Assembly (NCBI GenBank): GCA_030490835.1
Contig: CM059972.1
Coordinates: forward strand, 58,943,563-59,007,562
Source: Annona cherimola
Taxonomy: Eukaryota > Streptophyta > Magnoliopsida > Magnoliales > Annonaceae
DNA length: 64,000 bases
Direction of reading: 5' to 3'
The notes beneath the pieces are model-generated. The model searched no databases. It was not told where the DNA came from and worked only from the letters and a program-made list of their open reading frames with translations. This document shows, piece by piece, positions 1-11,909 of this stretch. The first letter of the stretch is position 1. Every line of letters starts with the position of its first letter. A program made the position numbers and the translations under genes.

Positions 1-265
1 ATATATTCTTAGGCATAAACATGTACTTCATATGATTTAAAGGCTGAATTGGATTTGTAAATTAATTTTTATTTATTGATCCATATGCATATTATGTACT
101 CGAATTTTGCCAGTTTATATGTATATACTCTACTTACTGAGTTTGTCCAAACTCACGCTATTTTTTCTTATTTTAGATGGAAAAACCACAGTATAGATCA
201 CCAAAAGGATGGTAGCTTAGTTGCGACGAGAAAATAGAGATGAAGAACTTATCGCTTATATTTTT
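1..265. other. Unassigned AT-rich flank
   Basis: No coding region, RNA gene or clear repeat boundary is visible in this stretch. It ends where the reverse-oriented LTR remnant begins with TGTTGATGTCGAG. Confidence 0.5.
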
Positions 266-1510
266 TGTTGATGTCGAGTTATTAACCCAAGAGAGAGAGA
301 GGTTAATTAGGTTATTAAAAATTTTGTAGCAATTTAAATCTTAACCGCAGATTGAATTAATCCCCTTAAATGAAATAGATAGAGCTAAAGAGAGAAAGAG
401 AGATAGAGCAAGAAATAAAACACCCATACAAAAGGATATAAGAAATTATAATAGTTTGGGCAACACCCCTATTCTGCTATTCTAAGCACACATTCCTTTG
501 TGTCTTGAGTTTCACTATCACAATAAGATTACAATTAGAGTCTTTACTCTCTTCTAGATTCTACCTTTATGAGGCCTTTTTACAATAAGCTTGCAAGTAG
601 TCAATGAGTTTCACTCTAACCGATCACTACTCGTATCACCCCTTAGCTTTGGTCTCCAATACCAAGCCAAGTATCTTAATACAACAAAGAATAAGTAAGT
701 CAAATGAATCTACTCTTCATAGAATTGCGTAGAACAGTTGAAATGCAATAGCAAACTCTGGAGAGTTGAAGAAGATAAGTGAGTTTGAAGCTCTTGCGGA
801 AAATTTTGAGAGACTTGCATGGAGATCACTTAATAAAGTCTTAAATGCTTGTAAGTATAAAGGTCAAAGTTCATTCAGTTCACTTGCTAACCCCCATAAC
901 TCCACTTGACGTCCGTTAAATAGAAATGAGGAAAAATTGAACATCGAAGGATGGGTGGTGTGCATTAGATGCACCAACATTTAAAAATTTATGACTGTTG
1001 TGACTTAAGTTGCATCTGGAGTCGATTTGGGCTATGACTTCATACAAGTCACATACTAGAGTCAACTTGGCTTATGACTTCAGTCTCTTAAATTCTTCTG
1101 GATTTTTTATATTCAGCCTTTACTCTTTGAATTCCACTTGAAGTCGATTTGGTCTTGAAATTTCACTCAATTTACGTGTGAAGTCAACTTGATCTTTGAT
1201 TTTATTATATTTTAAGATTCTAAACCTTGAAATCTTCCTTCTTTAAGTCTTCATCTCTTCAAGTCTTACCTCTAGGTTGACTTCATGTGAGACTTGACCT
1301 AAGTCGTATGTGAAGTTGACTTGAGATTGTGACCTCACTTCTGGTATTTAGAGAAAATTTTCATTTCATCATGTAAGTCTTCAAGTCTTGAGTTATGAGT
1401 TAACTTTGGATTCAACTTCACCTAAGTACTCAATTCTGACTTAATACCCTTAATTGTCTCAAATTGGTTGTTAATCATCAAAACTTGGATAATTCTTGAT
1501 TTGCAATTTG
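266..1510 (-). mobile_element. Decayed SIRE-like copia LTR (reverse orientation)
   Basis: The left end begins TGTTGATGTCGAGTT and runs into a diverged version of the same order of blocks seen at 20146-21808 and 29076-29513. These are an 'aattgggtatttaaaaat'-like block, 'taatcccctt', 'gggcaac..cct', 'tctagattctac', then spaced, degraded copies of AAGTCGACTT-type motifs at about 1010-1330, and finally 'gttaatcatcaaaac' near 1470. The far end is eroded: no CCAACA terminus or matching target duplication is seen. It could be a solo LTR or a fragment. It is clearly older than the two copies at 20-40 kb because the palindromic motifs are mostly mutated. Confidence 0.7.
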
Positions 1511-1749
1511 GCTAATTGAGTTCACATTTTGACTCTTTTTTATATAAGCACTTATGTATATAAGTTTTGAATTTGAATATATATGTGCATTAATCATCTT
1601 AGACATATATATAAGACATTTGATCCATTCTAGCACTTGTAATTGTTCTTCTTATTAGTATTGATTCTGGATATTAGCTACTGGGTACCCCAATAGCTTA
1701 TGATGACTTTGACTTCGTATTGGGATATTACATTACCAAAAGTCACCAA
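1511..1749. other. Unassigned AT-rich spacer
   Basis: This spacer lies between the LTR remnant and the NLR relic. Nothing supportable is seen apart from AT-rich sequence. Confidence 0.4.
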
Positions 1750-2560
1750 CAATCTTGTTATGATAAACAATTCAAATTGTGAGCAATTGTTCCTTACATA
1801 ACATTTGAAACTACTTCATTCCATGCGGTCATTAGTACCTTGCTTCCTTTCGTGCCAAATGTACAAGGAGGCCATAGTCGGTCCCAATTACCATTTTCAC
1901 TCCAAACATCATCTAACACTAGAAGAAATTTCTTTCCTTTTAATTTTTCTTAAAGGGTACATTACAGTTTGTCGAAACCCATCATGTAACAAACTATAAT
2001 TATCCTCATGATTGCATGTTATAATTTCATTAGTATAAGGTTTTGATATAAAAAATGCTCAGATAAACAAACCCATACTCTATGCTCAAAGTTCTCTATT
2101 ATTCCCTTATCATTACAAACAACCTAGGAAAGAGTCATCTTGCCCACTCCACACCCATTCCCATGATAACAATAACAGAAAAATTACTTCTACCAAAATT
2201 ATTTGACAATAAACAACTTATAATACGTTCTTTGATATTGTTACCACCAAGGACTTCAAATGACTCACCTCTTATATAACTCACTAACGGCCTTCATTCC
2301 ATTATAATTTCATGTTGCATACCTCCATGTTTAATTTTCAAGATTGAGACATCTTCTTTCTTTTTGTTATCCAATCTAGTTGTAGATTGATCTCAAGTAT
2401 TCTACTTGCCATGCACTGCTAATTTCTATTAAAAAGAGATGAAAAGTAGTCCCATACCTGAATTTCCTCTTCTTCTGGTCGACTGCTGCTTTATTTCCAC
2501 TTTCTGTAGTTTTAGATTGATAAGCTTCTATGGAAATCTCATCCACCAAGTCATCTGCAG
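1750..2560 (-). pseudogene. Degenerate CC-NB-LRR (NLR) fragment
   Basis: On the minus strand this stretch aligns, in the same order, with the CC-to-NB-ARC part of the intact NLR at 60165-63644. The CC-domain block around 2460-2560 matches the intact gene at about 63360-63420. The linker at 2230-2410 matches about 63060-63260. The P-loop block at 2095-2180 matches about 62940-63020, and the kinase-2 block at 1860-1960 matches about 62700-62820. Stops and indels break every frame, so no continuous NB-ARC can be read, and the LRR half is missing. The right edge stops abruptly at about 2560 against the polypurine tract end of a copia element. It is probably a truncated duplicate of the same NLR lineage, and not functional as a resistance protein. 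Confidence 0.85.
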
Positions 2561-2619
2561 CTCACCAGCTTGCTATCAACACTCCCCTTTAAGTTGGGGA
2601 ATAAATATCAATGATACCC

Positions 2620-5600
2620 ATTTTCTTCAATATTTTCTCAAAGTTGCTTCTTGGTAGAGCTTTAATGAGGATATCTGCAAGCTGATCCTTACTTCTGACA
2701 TGTGGTGTTTCAATAATTTTTTCTTGAATTTTGTCTTACATATAATGACAATCAACTTCATTGTGCTTAGTTCTTTCATGGAAGACTGGATTTGATGCTA
2801 TATGTATGGCAACCTAGTTATCACAGAATAACTTTATCGGTTTTTATGAATTGATACCCAATTCTTGTAATAATGATTTAACTCAGATCAGTTCACTTAT
2901 AGCAGAAGACATAGATCTATATTCAGCTTCGACACCTGACCGGTTACAACATTTTGTTTTTACTTTTCTAGGTTGCAATATTTCCTCCAATAAATGTACA
3001 GTAACTTTTGGTAGACTTTCTATCCTTTGGATTTCCTGCCCAATCTAAATTCGCGTATCCAAGAATCTCAACGTGAAAGGAGATATCAGTTTGATTATTT
3101 GGTTTGATCCATATTCCCTTTCCTTGACAAGATTTTAAATAACAAATAATTCATTCCATAATTCTCATGTGTTCCATAATAGGATAAGGCATAAACTGAC
3201 TGCATATGCAATATCTGGTCTAGTGACTGCAAGATATATGAGCCGTTCAACAAGCCTTTGAAATCTTTTAAGATTTTTTAAAGACTTGGTTCTTAACAAG
3301 CTTGGTAGCATAATACATGGGGGTATCAACTAGCATTAAGCCCAAATTTCCAATTTCTCTTAAAAGATCTAATGTATGTTTTCTCTGACAGAAGAATACA
3401 CAATTCTTAGAATAAGCCACTTCAATACTTAAGAAATATTTTAATTTACCAAGATCTTTCATGTCAAACTTCTTATTAAAATACTTTTTGAGGTTTGAAA
3501 GATATCATCATTGTAATTTCCAGTGATGATTATATCATCAATGTAAATCAATGCCACTACAATTCTAACATCATTTCTTCTTACAAACATTGATGAATTA
3601 GAAATACATTTAGTAAAACTGAGCCTTTTAAGTGCCACACTAAGTTTGCTATACCATTTTCTCGGTGGTTGCTTCAAGCCATATATTGCTTTATTCAATT
3701 TGCATACTAGCTATTTTTTACTTTCTGATTCATGTCTAGGAGAAAGATTCATAAATAGTTCTACTTCCCAATCTCCCTACGAGAAAGCATTTTATATGTC
3801 TATCTGAAATAATGACCATCCACAGTTAACTGTCAATAACATCAAAATTCGTATTGTATTCATCTTGATTACTGGTGTAAAAGCTTCCTTACAATCAATG
3901 CCATAAATTTGAGTATATCCTTTAGTCATGAGTCTGGCCTTGTATCTTTCTATGGATCCATCTTCCTTATACTTGATTTTATAAACCCATTTACGACTAA
4001 CTGCTTGTCTTCCTTTTGGCAGCCTCACAATATTCTAAGTTCTATTTTTATTAAGAACCATGATTTCATCATCCCCAACCTTTCTCCATTCAGGCATGTT
4101 AATAGCTTCTTAAAAATGGGCTGGCTCTTTTTGAGAATTAATATTAGCTAAGAAGACGGAATAACCAACTGAGATATTTTCATAGAATATATAATCTTAA
4201 ATAGGAAAGACACATCATGACGAGTGTAAAAATTTTGAATTCTAGAGGGAGGATTAGAAATACATGATGACCTGTGAGGAAGGGCCACAAGGTCTTCATT
4301 TTCATGAAAAACCTCTCTTGTATCTTCATTATTTTCATTAACTATAAGAAATTTATTAGTTGTAGTTGCAAGAGGCATAAAAGCAAATTTCCTATGTTAG
4401 AGCTCCCCCTAAATTTGATCTATGATATGAAAAAATTCTTAAGTTTCAATGAAGGAAACATCTCGAGAGATAAATAAGCTTTGAAGATTAGGGGTGTAGC
4501 ATTTGTAACCCTTTCGAGTGGAGGAATAGCCTAGAAATATACATTGTTAGGCATGAAAATCAAATTTACAGCTACTTTATATATGATAGAAGTAACCAAA
4601 TACATGAAGATAAGAAAGGTCAGATTTTTTGTTTTACAAAATTTCTAAACAAGATTCGAAATCTAAAAATTCGACTTGGCAGATGATTAATGAGAAATAA
4701 CTAGTAAGAATAGAATCATACCAATATTTCTTTGGAAAATTCATTTGAAAAAGTAAGGCACAAGTTACTTCAAAAATATGTTTGTTTTTTTGTTTAGCAA
4801 TCCCATTTTGTAGAGGTGTGCCAACACAAGAAGTTTGATGAATAATGCCATGAGCTCTAAGATAAGAAGAAACGCAAAGTTAACATACTCGGTATCATTC
4901 TCAGTTTACAATACTTTTAGTGGGCATTAAACTGAGTCAAAACCATTTTTCAATAGTCTTGGTAGACCTGCAAAACTTCACTTTTGGATTTAATAAATAT
5001 ATCCAAGTAGAATATGATTAGTCATCAATAAAAGTAATAAAGTACTTATAACTATCTTGAGAGTCTACTGGAGTAGGTCTCTAGACATCAGAGTGAATCA
5101 ATTCAAAAGACTCGCTTGAAAATTTTGAATGCTTTGGAAATGACAATTTATGTTATTTAGAAAAATGATAAGTTTCACATCCATTGAGCTTAAGAGAAGA
5201 ATCCAAAACATGCAGTATCTTATTAGAGGGATGCGAAGTCCTCTGATACCATAATAGTGAAGGTACTATTTTATTTCTTATAATGAGGGCCTTTCGTGGG
5301 ATATCCAATATGTAAAGTCCTTGAATAACTCTGCCTTCACCAATCTTCATCCTTATGCCTTTGTCCTAAAAAAATCACATCATTTGGAGAAAAAATAACA
5401 TTGCAATTTAGATCATTAATGATTTTACTAACTAACAACAAGTTGGAAGTTGATGCTAGAATAAATAATACATTAGACTCAAATGAAAGAAGTTTAGATT
5501 CACCAATTCCTTGAATGGGAACTTGATGACTACTCGCAACTGTAATAAGTGATTGCATATGCTTGAAATGAATATCAGTTAGGCAATTACGATTGCCACT

Positions 5601-5640
5601 CATATGATCTGTAACACCGAATCTATTACTCAATTACCTT
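2620..5640 (-). pseudogene. Broken copia pol (protease, integrase, RT, RNase H)
   Basis: Fragments of pol are visible in order on the minus strand. A degraded protease neighbourhood (TDHMSGN, with the catalytic DSG lost to RFG) is at about 5600-5630. A gag-pre-integrase block with LWYQRTSHPS, where the first zinc-binding His is replaced, is at 5153-5350. The RT entry block SRKWVYKIKYKEDGSIERYKA is at 3792-4028, the AIYGLKQPPRKWY and YIDDIIITGN motifs at 3459-3698, and the KDLGKLKYFLSIEVA block at 3268-3462. RNase H ends near 2640. Several frameshifts and stops separate these pieces, so no polyprotein can be made. YIDDII matches the copia YxDD active site. Confidence 0.85.
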
Positions 5641-6720
5641 TGTTAGTAGACAGAAGTAGAGCCATATCAGATGATTGAACAAGAGATGTACATGCCTCTG
5701 AGGTTTGGGCAAGAGAAATGGTTTTTACGTCCACGAGTTGCCGAAGTTGTTACCCTATTTGCAAAAGTTGTTTGGAGATATTTTCTAAAGAGGCTTGAGT
5801 AAAGAGATTAGCATGAGAAGCAATCTTATTTGCAAAATCTTTCTCTTTAAAGGTGCACAGGCGAGGATGTAAAACACAGCATTGATCTTTGAAGTGCCCT
5901 AGCTTGTTGCAGTAGTTATAATATGGTCGATTTCCTCTATCTCATCCTTTCCTTGTCCAGAATTGGAGCCTCTTCCACCATATTGTGCAAATTCTTCGGA
6001 TTCACCTTTAGCAACCGGATCATAACTTTCAATTTTATTAGCATTTGCTTTTGAGCTCATTACATCCTCTAGCTTATTCTCACTGAATAATAGCACAAAT
6101 ATTAGAGAAGGTAGGAAGTGATGAATTCATCAATATTTGTCTTTTGAGATCTTCATATTCTGGTTTAAGTCCAGCTAACAGTTTGAAAATTCTATCTTAT
6201 TCTTCTCTTTTAAAATATTCTGTGATTGCCTTAGCAGGAGGGTGGTATAGTCTTAGTTCATGCCATCTCTTTTTCATATATCCTAAGTACTCAATAAAAT
6301 TTTAATCTAGATTTTGTTCTACGCTCGCAAATTCTTGTTATAATTCAAAAATTTTAGAGCCACTTTCTGTTTGACCGTAGACCTCTTTAAGGGAATATCA
6401 TAGATTTTTAGCATTTTCAGAGTAAGCAAATATTTCATATATTCGGGGTTCTATGGATTTAAATAACCAAGCCATGACTGGATTATCCGTTACCTCCCAT
6501 TCATCATGCTTAGAATCTTCTAGCTCTGGGGCTTTGATTTTTCCATTAATATGTCCAAGTTTTGACTTTTCAGTGAGAAAAACAATGCCAGCTGTTGCCC
6601 GAGAAATATATTTTTTCCATTCAACGGAGCATTAGTTAATTTCATATTGCTATCATAAACATTGGAGCTTAGTCACCCATTTGTATCAGTAGTATTCATT
6701 GACTGAGAAGCAGTCATGGC
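5640..6720 (-). pseudogene. Broken copia gag
   Basis: On the minus strand the reading starts near the Met of MNTTDTNG at about 6700. It runs through a gag region with the pattern NAPLNGKNIF, then EDSKHDEWEVTDNPVMAWLF at about 6450-6530. It reaches a zinc-knuckle remnant (CNKLGHFKDQC) at about 5890-5920, where the first Cys of the usual CCHC box is replaced. Stop codons interrupt the frame at several points. The UBN2-type copia gag assignment rests on this block order and on the adjoining protease. Confidence 0.7.
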
Positions 6721-7181
6721 AAGAAATAAAGATAATTGGAGACAGAATAGCATCGGGACAGAAGACCCGGGAGTTTTACTGATGGATAACAAAACTCGTA
6801 GAGAACCACAACTTGACCAATTCCCGAAGTCCAAAACAGTAGCAATCGTAAATAATATAAACCGGCAAAATAGAGGTGGTCGTCGGGCCATCGGCAACGG
6901 AAAAGGCCATTTAGAAAGTCTTAGGCAGTACTGGAGTGTCAAATGACCAATAGTCTCATGGATTCCACGGCTTGCAGTTCTTGCAGGCAGTTACAGCCTT
7001 TTAAAAATATAATAAAGGCTGCCAAAAACAAATGGAAGTACTAGGCTATTTTTTTAAAGGTTTAGGAGCAGCAAGTCTCAGGCCATGAAATCAAGAAGCA
7101 ATAAGGAAGGCTGCAGCAACTACACTTAAAAAATTTTAGGTCAACAAAGAACACGTTGCAATTTGCCATGAGCCCAAAAGA
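6721..7181. other. Non-coding spacer between copia relic and solo LTR
   Basis: No LTR, primer-binding site or gene is recognisable here. This is where the copia relic's 5' LTR would be expected, so it has been lost or is too eroded to see. The segment ends with the target duplication CCCAT at 7182-7186. Confidence 0.5.
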
Positions 7182-7186
7182 CCCAT
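7182..7186. repeat. Target-site duplication CCCAT (left)
   Basis: This 5 bp repeat matches CCCAT at 11905-11909 exactly and brackets the solo LTR. Confidence 0.85.
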
Positions 7187-10100
7187 TATGGCGCCCCGAC
7201 CCGGGTGCCTAGAAGTCTTACTCCGGGATCTTTATCAATTGGTAAACGTGACTCAGGATTGTTGCCCTGATCACACGGCGGGATTTTTAATTGGATATCG
7301 TCCAATTTTTTTTTCTTTCATCACATAACAAACACTTGTCATTAATTTTCACATGATACTCATAATATCTCATTACATAACATCATATCATCATATATGA
7401 ACACATTCTTGACATCAATTTCACATATATTATTCATATCATAATAACTGACTTATCTACATCACAAGTTCTTTCAATCTAAACATTTCATATATACATA
7501 TTTTGAAAATTCCATATAATCATTCATACCATATATAAACCAGCTTGTTGAAAAATTTTCTTCATACTCTTTTCCTTTTTTGTGTGGCCTATGTTGTACA
7601 TGTCTATGGTTGGGGAAAACAAAACATGAGTCGAAACTCAATAAGCAAGCATTTTTCATTTTAAATGCATTTCTCACCTTTCCGTAGTAGACGCTTAATA
7701 AGCATTCGACTAGCAATTGGAGAAAACCTTTTTATAAATACCTTTAATAAACATTTCATAATCCCAATTCATGGCAAACATTTTCTTGTAAAACTTGACA
7801 TATAAATTCTTTTTCCATGGACATATTTATGTTCTAAAACCTTTTTCATCGAAACTCCTTTTCTCATAGGATATTCTCATGTCCTAAAAAAACTTTTCAT
7901 AAAATCCTTTTTAAGTATATTCGACATGCAATACGTCTCTGTCCATCTGGTAGGTGACACTTATCAAGTGATCATCCTTTCTTAGGAGAGAAACCCTTCT
8001 AGGTGATAGCCCACGAGCCAGGCGGCTATCCGTGTCCACCTCCCATTTCAGGGAGGGCGCCGCCGGCATTTAGCCTTATTCAAGCGACTCGCCCTATGCA
8101 AAGGGGGCTCAATTTGCAACCGCGTCCGGCTTGCATATCCTTTACAGTAGACCTAGTACATAATCCTTGTGCACACTTTTCCTTTTCATCACATGTTAGC
8201 ATGATTTTATAAAAACCACAGACCACAGTCTGTGTCCTTTTTCTGAAAACTTGATGCTAGTATGCTTTCATAAAATACTATAGACCTCAGCCTATATTCC
8301 TTTCAAATCTTGAAAACTGGGCTTAACCCATGTTAACGAGTTCTATACTCAAAACATTTTATAAGGATGGCCAACCTTAAAACATTTATATTTCATAAAT
8401 CCTTTGAAGTATTCAAGGAAAATATTTAAAATAACAATATTTTCTAACCGTTTTGTAAATAATTTTTGAATGATAAAACGTCTTTAAAAATATTTGAAAC
8501 TAAAAGATTTTTCTTACAAATTCTTTTCCCATTTATGGGTTTTTATGATCAAAGGACATGCAAGTACATGCTTTCATCTAATATCATATACTTTTGTCCA
8601 CCTGTATTATTATTCATTTCTATATGTGATAGACTTGTATAATCCTTTAAACATTACTCAAATCATTTTTCAAATTAATTTATCGTGTTGGCCTTCCTTA
8701 AATCCTTCTCTAACAATAGATTTTCGAAATTCCAAAATAATCCAATATTTACAGAACCTTTGAAACATATCATTAAAATACTTCAAAACCTTGAAATAAA
8801 ACTATTCTAAAACATTTATTTTAAATATCAATTTAAAATCTCATTTTACTTTCAACACAACCTTTTCAACATTTGCATTTCAATATTTTTTAACATTAAA
8901 AGGATTTGCTTCTAACGAAGCAATTTTCAAAATAATTTAAGATTGCAGAGTAAAGTCATATAAAATTGTATTCTCAAAAGATTTGCTTGCTTACCTGCGT
9001 AGTCAACTTGTACCTTCCATTTTTTCTTTTCCTATACAAATAAAAAGGACCATTTTTCTCATACAAACATAATATTCCATCATTGCACATTTCTACTATT
9101 AAATTTGAATTTATCTTAGGGTTTTCTAACCCATGCATATGTCATAATCACTTTATTTTTCTTCATAACTCTCATAGAGGTTAATTTAGTCTCTATTTTC
9201 ACATATGGATTTTTATCCCAAAAATCCTTAAAAATTTCATTCATACATCCTTATAAATATCCATCTTATTTCTGCCCAAATCACTCTGTTTACTATTCAT
9301 GATTACTGATCATGATCACTGTTTATAATTACTGTTCACGTTCACTGTTCACGCGGGTTATTGTTCACAGCGTGTTTGGCATTGTTCATGGGTTTCAAAA
9401 TTTGGCAATTTTTTTAAAAATAAAAAATACCATGACATATTTCTTGTCTAGTACGTCATGAGATAATTCATGAATTTTGAATTAATCATGATTATCTTGG
9501 CTAAATAAATCATCTTAGCCACTTATACACATATGTGTATAAGGTTCCATAATTCATGTTTTAAGCATGAATTTGACTTAACAAAATTCTTTTAATTACT
9601 ATAATATATTCCATAACATACCTTGATCAACATAATCATAATTCTCATTTAAAATTTCTGAAACTTATTATTAAATTCCAAAACAGCCCTTCTCTTCTTA
9701 TTTTCACTAAGTTCCATCGTCTTATTTATCCATTAATTCCATATACATATTATAACATCAATTATTAATCATTATTGTTATCCTTAATCCTTTATTTCAC
9801 TCCTTAATAACATATATATCAATTCGGATCATTTCCACTTAGGTTTCATATTTCTTTTTGATTATTTCTCAAATTGTCCACATTTGCTGAAATCAGGCGT
9901 ATTGATTTCTTTAAATATTTATTTGTAATCAAATCAAGGTATTTAATTCTAAAATTTCTATCATATATCAATAACTACATGAATTAACCCTCATAAAAAT
10001 TTCAGAAAGAAATGTTAACATTATATATTTATTTTGGCATTTTTACTGTGCTGGACAGTGTTGTGAAATTAGGAACAGCCCTAATCACGTTATTTTTAAA

Positions 10101-11904
10101 CCATACTTATGTCATCCAAAAATCATATTTAATTTTTTTAATGTGATAATAATAATATTTTATACATAATATAAAATTTTCAGGTTAAAAATACATCGAA
10201 AAAAATTATTAAAAATCATTTACTACGGCTGATCCTGTCACCCATTCTACCCTGTTTAGGTTGATCTTCTCGGATTTTTAATTTGCAATATGCTTAATAT
10301 TTTAAGCTTAAAATTTGTTCATTCTTTAATTATCATATAATACGCTTGTACATAAATTTTCATGGCTAAAATCCTTCGTTTACCATCTCATTCATATTTT
10401 GGTTTCTAACATCACATATTCATCCATTAAATAACTTAAATAAAATACAACTGCCATTATTTTATAATTCCAGCAGTTATATATATATATATATAATACA
10501 GCTGATGAATTTTCATAAATCCATATATTAATTTTATACAGCTGTTGGGTCTTAGTTGATTTTTGAGATTTTTAAAATTCACATTAATCCTTCAAAATCC
10601 ACCCTTTGATCACGTTCCATTTTCATAAATATTATTTATCGAAATTTTTAAAAATAATGAGCAGCAACTAAATAATGTGAAACAAAAAGAAATTAAAAAG
10701 AGAAAACCTGATGCTTTGGTCGTTGCTATTTCTGAGAGGAGAAAATGTATCATGCCGCTGCCCTTCTTGAACGTCCACCCTTCTTCTCAGAAAAATTTTT
10801 TTTTCCAGCAGCAGCGTTGCTTTTCCATTCAGCATCCATTATCAGCACGCCCCTTTTATATATTTGGTTTAAGCGGTTAACCCGGGTTTAATTTGACTTA
10901 ACTCAAGGTAATAAAATACAGCTGCCCCTGTTGACGTGTTGCATCTTCCTTTTATGTTTTTTTTTTTTTTTTTTAAATACCTATCCATGCACCGTCATCC
11001 AGCGTTGTTCTTCTCGTTGTTTTTTTTTTAAACGATAAATTCCACCATTAACAAATTAAATCATAACTGCCTACATACACACTTATATATGAAAAATTTT
11101 CTTAAAAATTTTCTTATTAATATATATACAATTGCTCACAAAATGCACCTTTCGGAATTTTGAAAAAAAATTCTACTTTATTTTAATTAACTAATTCATA
11201 TTTGGATGAAAAATCTCTTTTTAAAATTTTGGAGACATGTTTTCCAAAATTTAATTCCTTCATTAATTTGGGCATATTAATTTAAGTTTTCCCTTAAAAT
11301 TTCATCTTAATAGGAGTTGTGTACCTATTTTTATTTAATTATTGAAAAATGGACATAAATATGTCTCCACAAAATGCACATACCTTTCAAATGTGAATTT
11401 TGAAATTTTCATAATTATTCTAAATAATTCTTCGTAATCCATAAAAATTTTCATCTTGAAATAATCATTATAGACCAACTTATGATCTTTTGAAGCTAAT
11501 TCATAATATTAATTATGATAATAATATTTTTAATCATAATTTTTAAAATTCCACCGTTGAACACTTAAGTTACCTCATGATCAAGTTATCCTTAAAATTT
11601 CGTCTCAATTGGACTTCAACATTGTCTGATATGAATTTTCTAAGAAATTCTCAATTTAACCATATTCTTAAATTTCCAAAATGACATGGAAAATGAATTT
11701 TAATGAGTTTCCACCTAAGCATTCTCCATCCATTTTTGTCTTTCCGTGATTATCACTAATCCCTACTTTACTTAATCATTTTTTCTACTAATTTTCATTT
11801 CCTATATGGGTTACACCTGAACCCTTCATTTTATGAGATTTCGATTTTTATCCTTTAAACGATTTCAAGCTATATTTATTAAGCTTAAAATTCGGGGTTT
11901 CACA
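7187..11904 (-). mobile_element. Solo LTR, large family A (4.7 kb)
   Basis: On the minus strand the LTR starts TGTGAAACCCCGAATTTT at 11904 and ends GGGGCGCCATA at 7187. It is bracketed by the perfect 5 bp duplication CCCAT, and there is no internal element sequence, so it is a solo LTR. Blocks at 7200-7290, 7950-8130, 8215-8300 and 9290-9370 match, in inverted order, blocks of the second family copy at 51605-55272. A TATA-like box (minus strand TATATAAAAG) lies near 10852-10863, with a pyrimidine-rich stretch downstream. The copy is about 1 kb longer than its sibling, so it may hold a further insertion. The family is probably Ty3/gypsy, judged only from LTR size and the CCCCG-type ends. No ORF in it looks real. 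Confidence 0.85.
10852..10863 (-). promoter_or_regulatory. Putative LTR TATA box
   Basis: On the minus strand the sequence TATATAAAAGGGG sits well inside the solo LTR, where a U3/R boundary would be expected. It is called on motif and position only. Confidence 0.35.
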
Positions 11905-11909
11905 CCCAT
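11905..11909. repeat. Target-site duplication CCCAT (right)
   Basis: This is an exact partner of 7182-7186. Confidence 0.85.

Larger units (their letters stand above)
2561..6720 (-). mobile_element. Ty1/copia relic, minus strand, LTRs not found
   Basis: The element lies 5' to 3' from high to low coordinates. Gag is at about 5640-6720, protease and gag-pre-integrase at 5337-5640, integrase at about 4400-5340, and reverse transcriptase plus RNase H at about 2620-4030. The 3' end reads (minus strand) KMGIIDIYSPT, then stop, then a purine-rich tract AAAGGGGAG, then TGTTGATAGCAAG, which looks like a polypurine tract and LTR start. Only about 22 bp of this LTR remains before NLR sequence begins. 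I see no 5' LTR or tRNA-Met primer site upstream of gag. It is a different copia lineage from the SIRE-like elements at 20-40 kb, because it lacks the third ORF and the GTCGAC arrays. Confidence 0.85.

Noticed and set aside
10677..10880. 67-residue frame beginning MKQKEIKKRK
   Set aside because: It lies inside the solo LTR on the opposite strand to the LTR and has no conserved counterpart in the sibling LTR.
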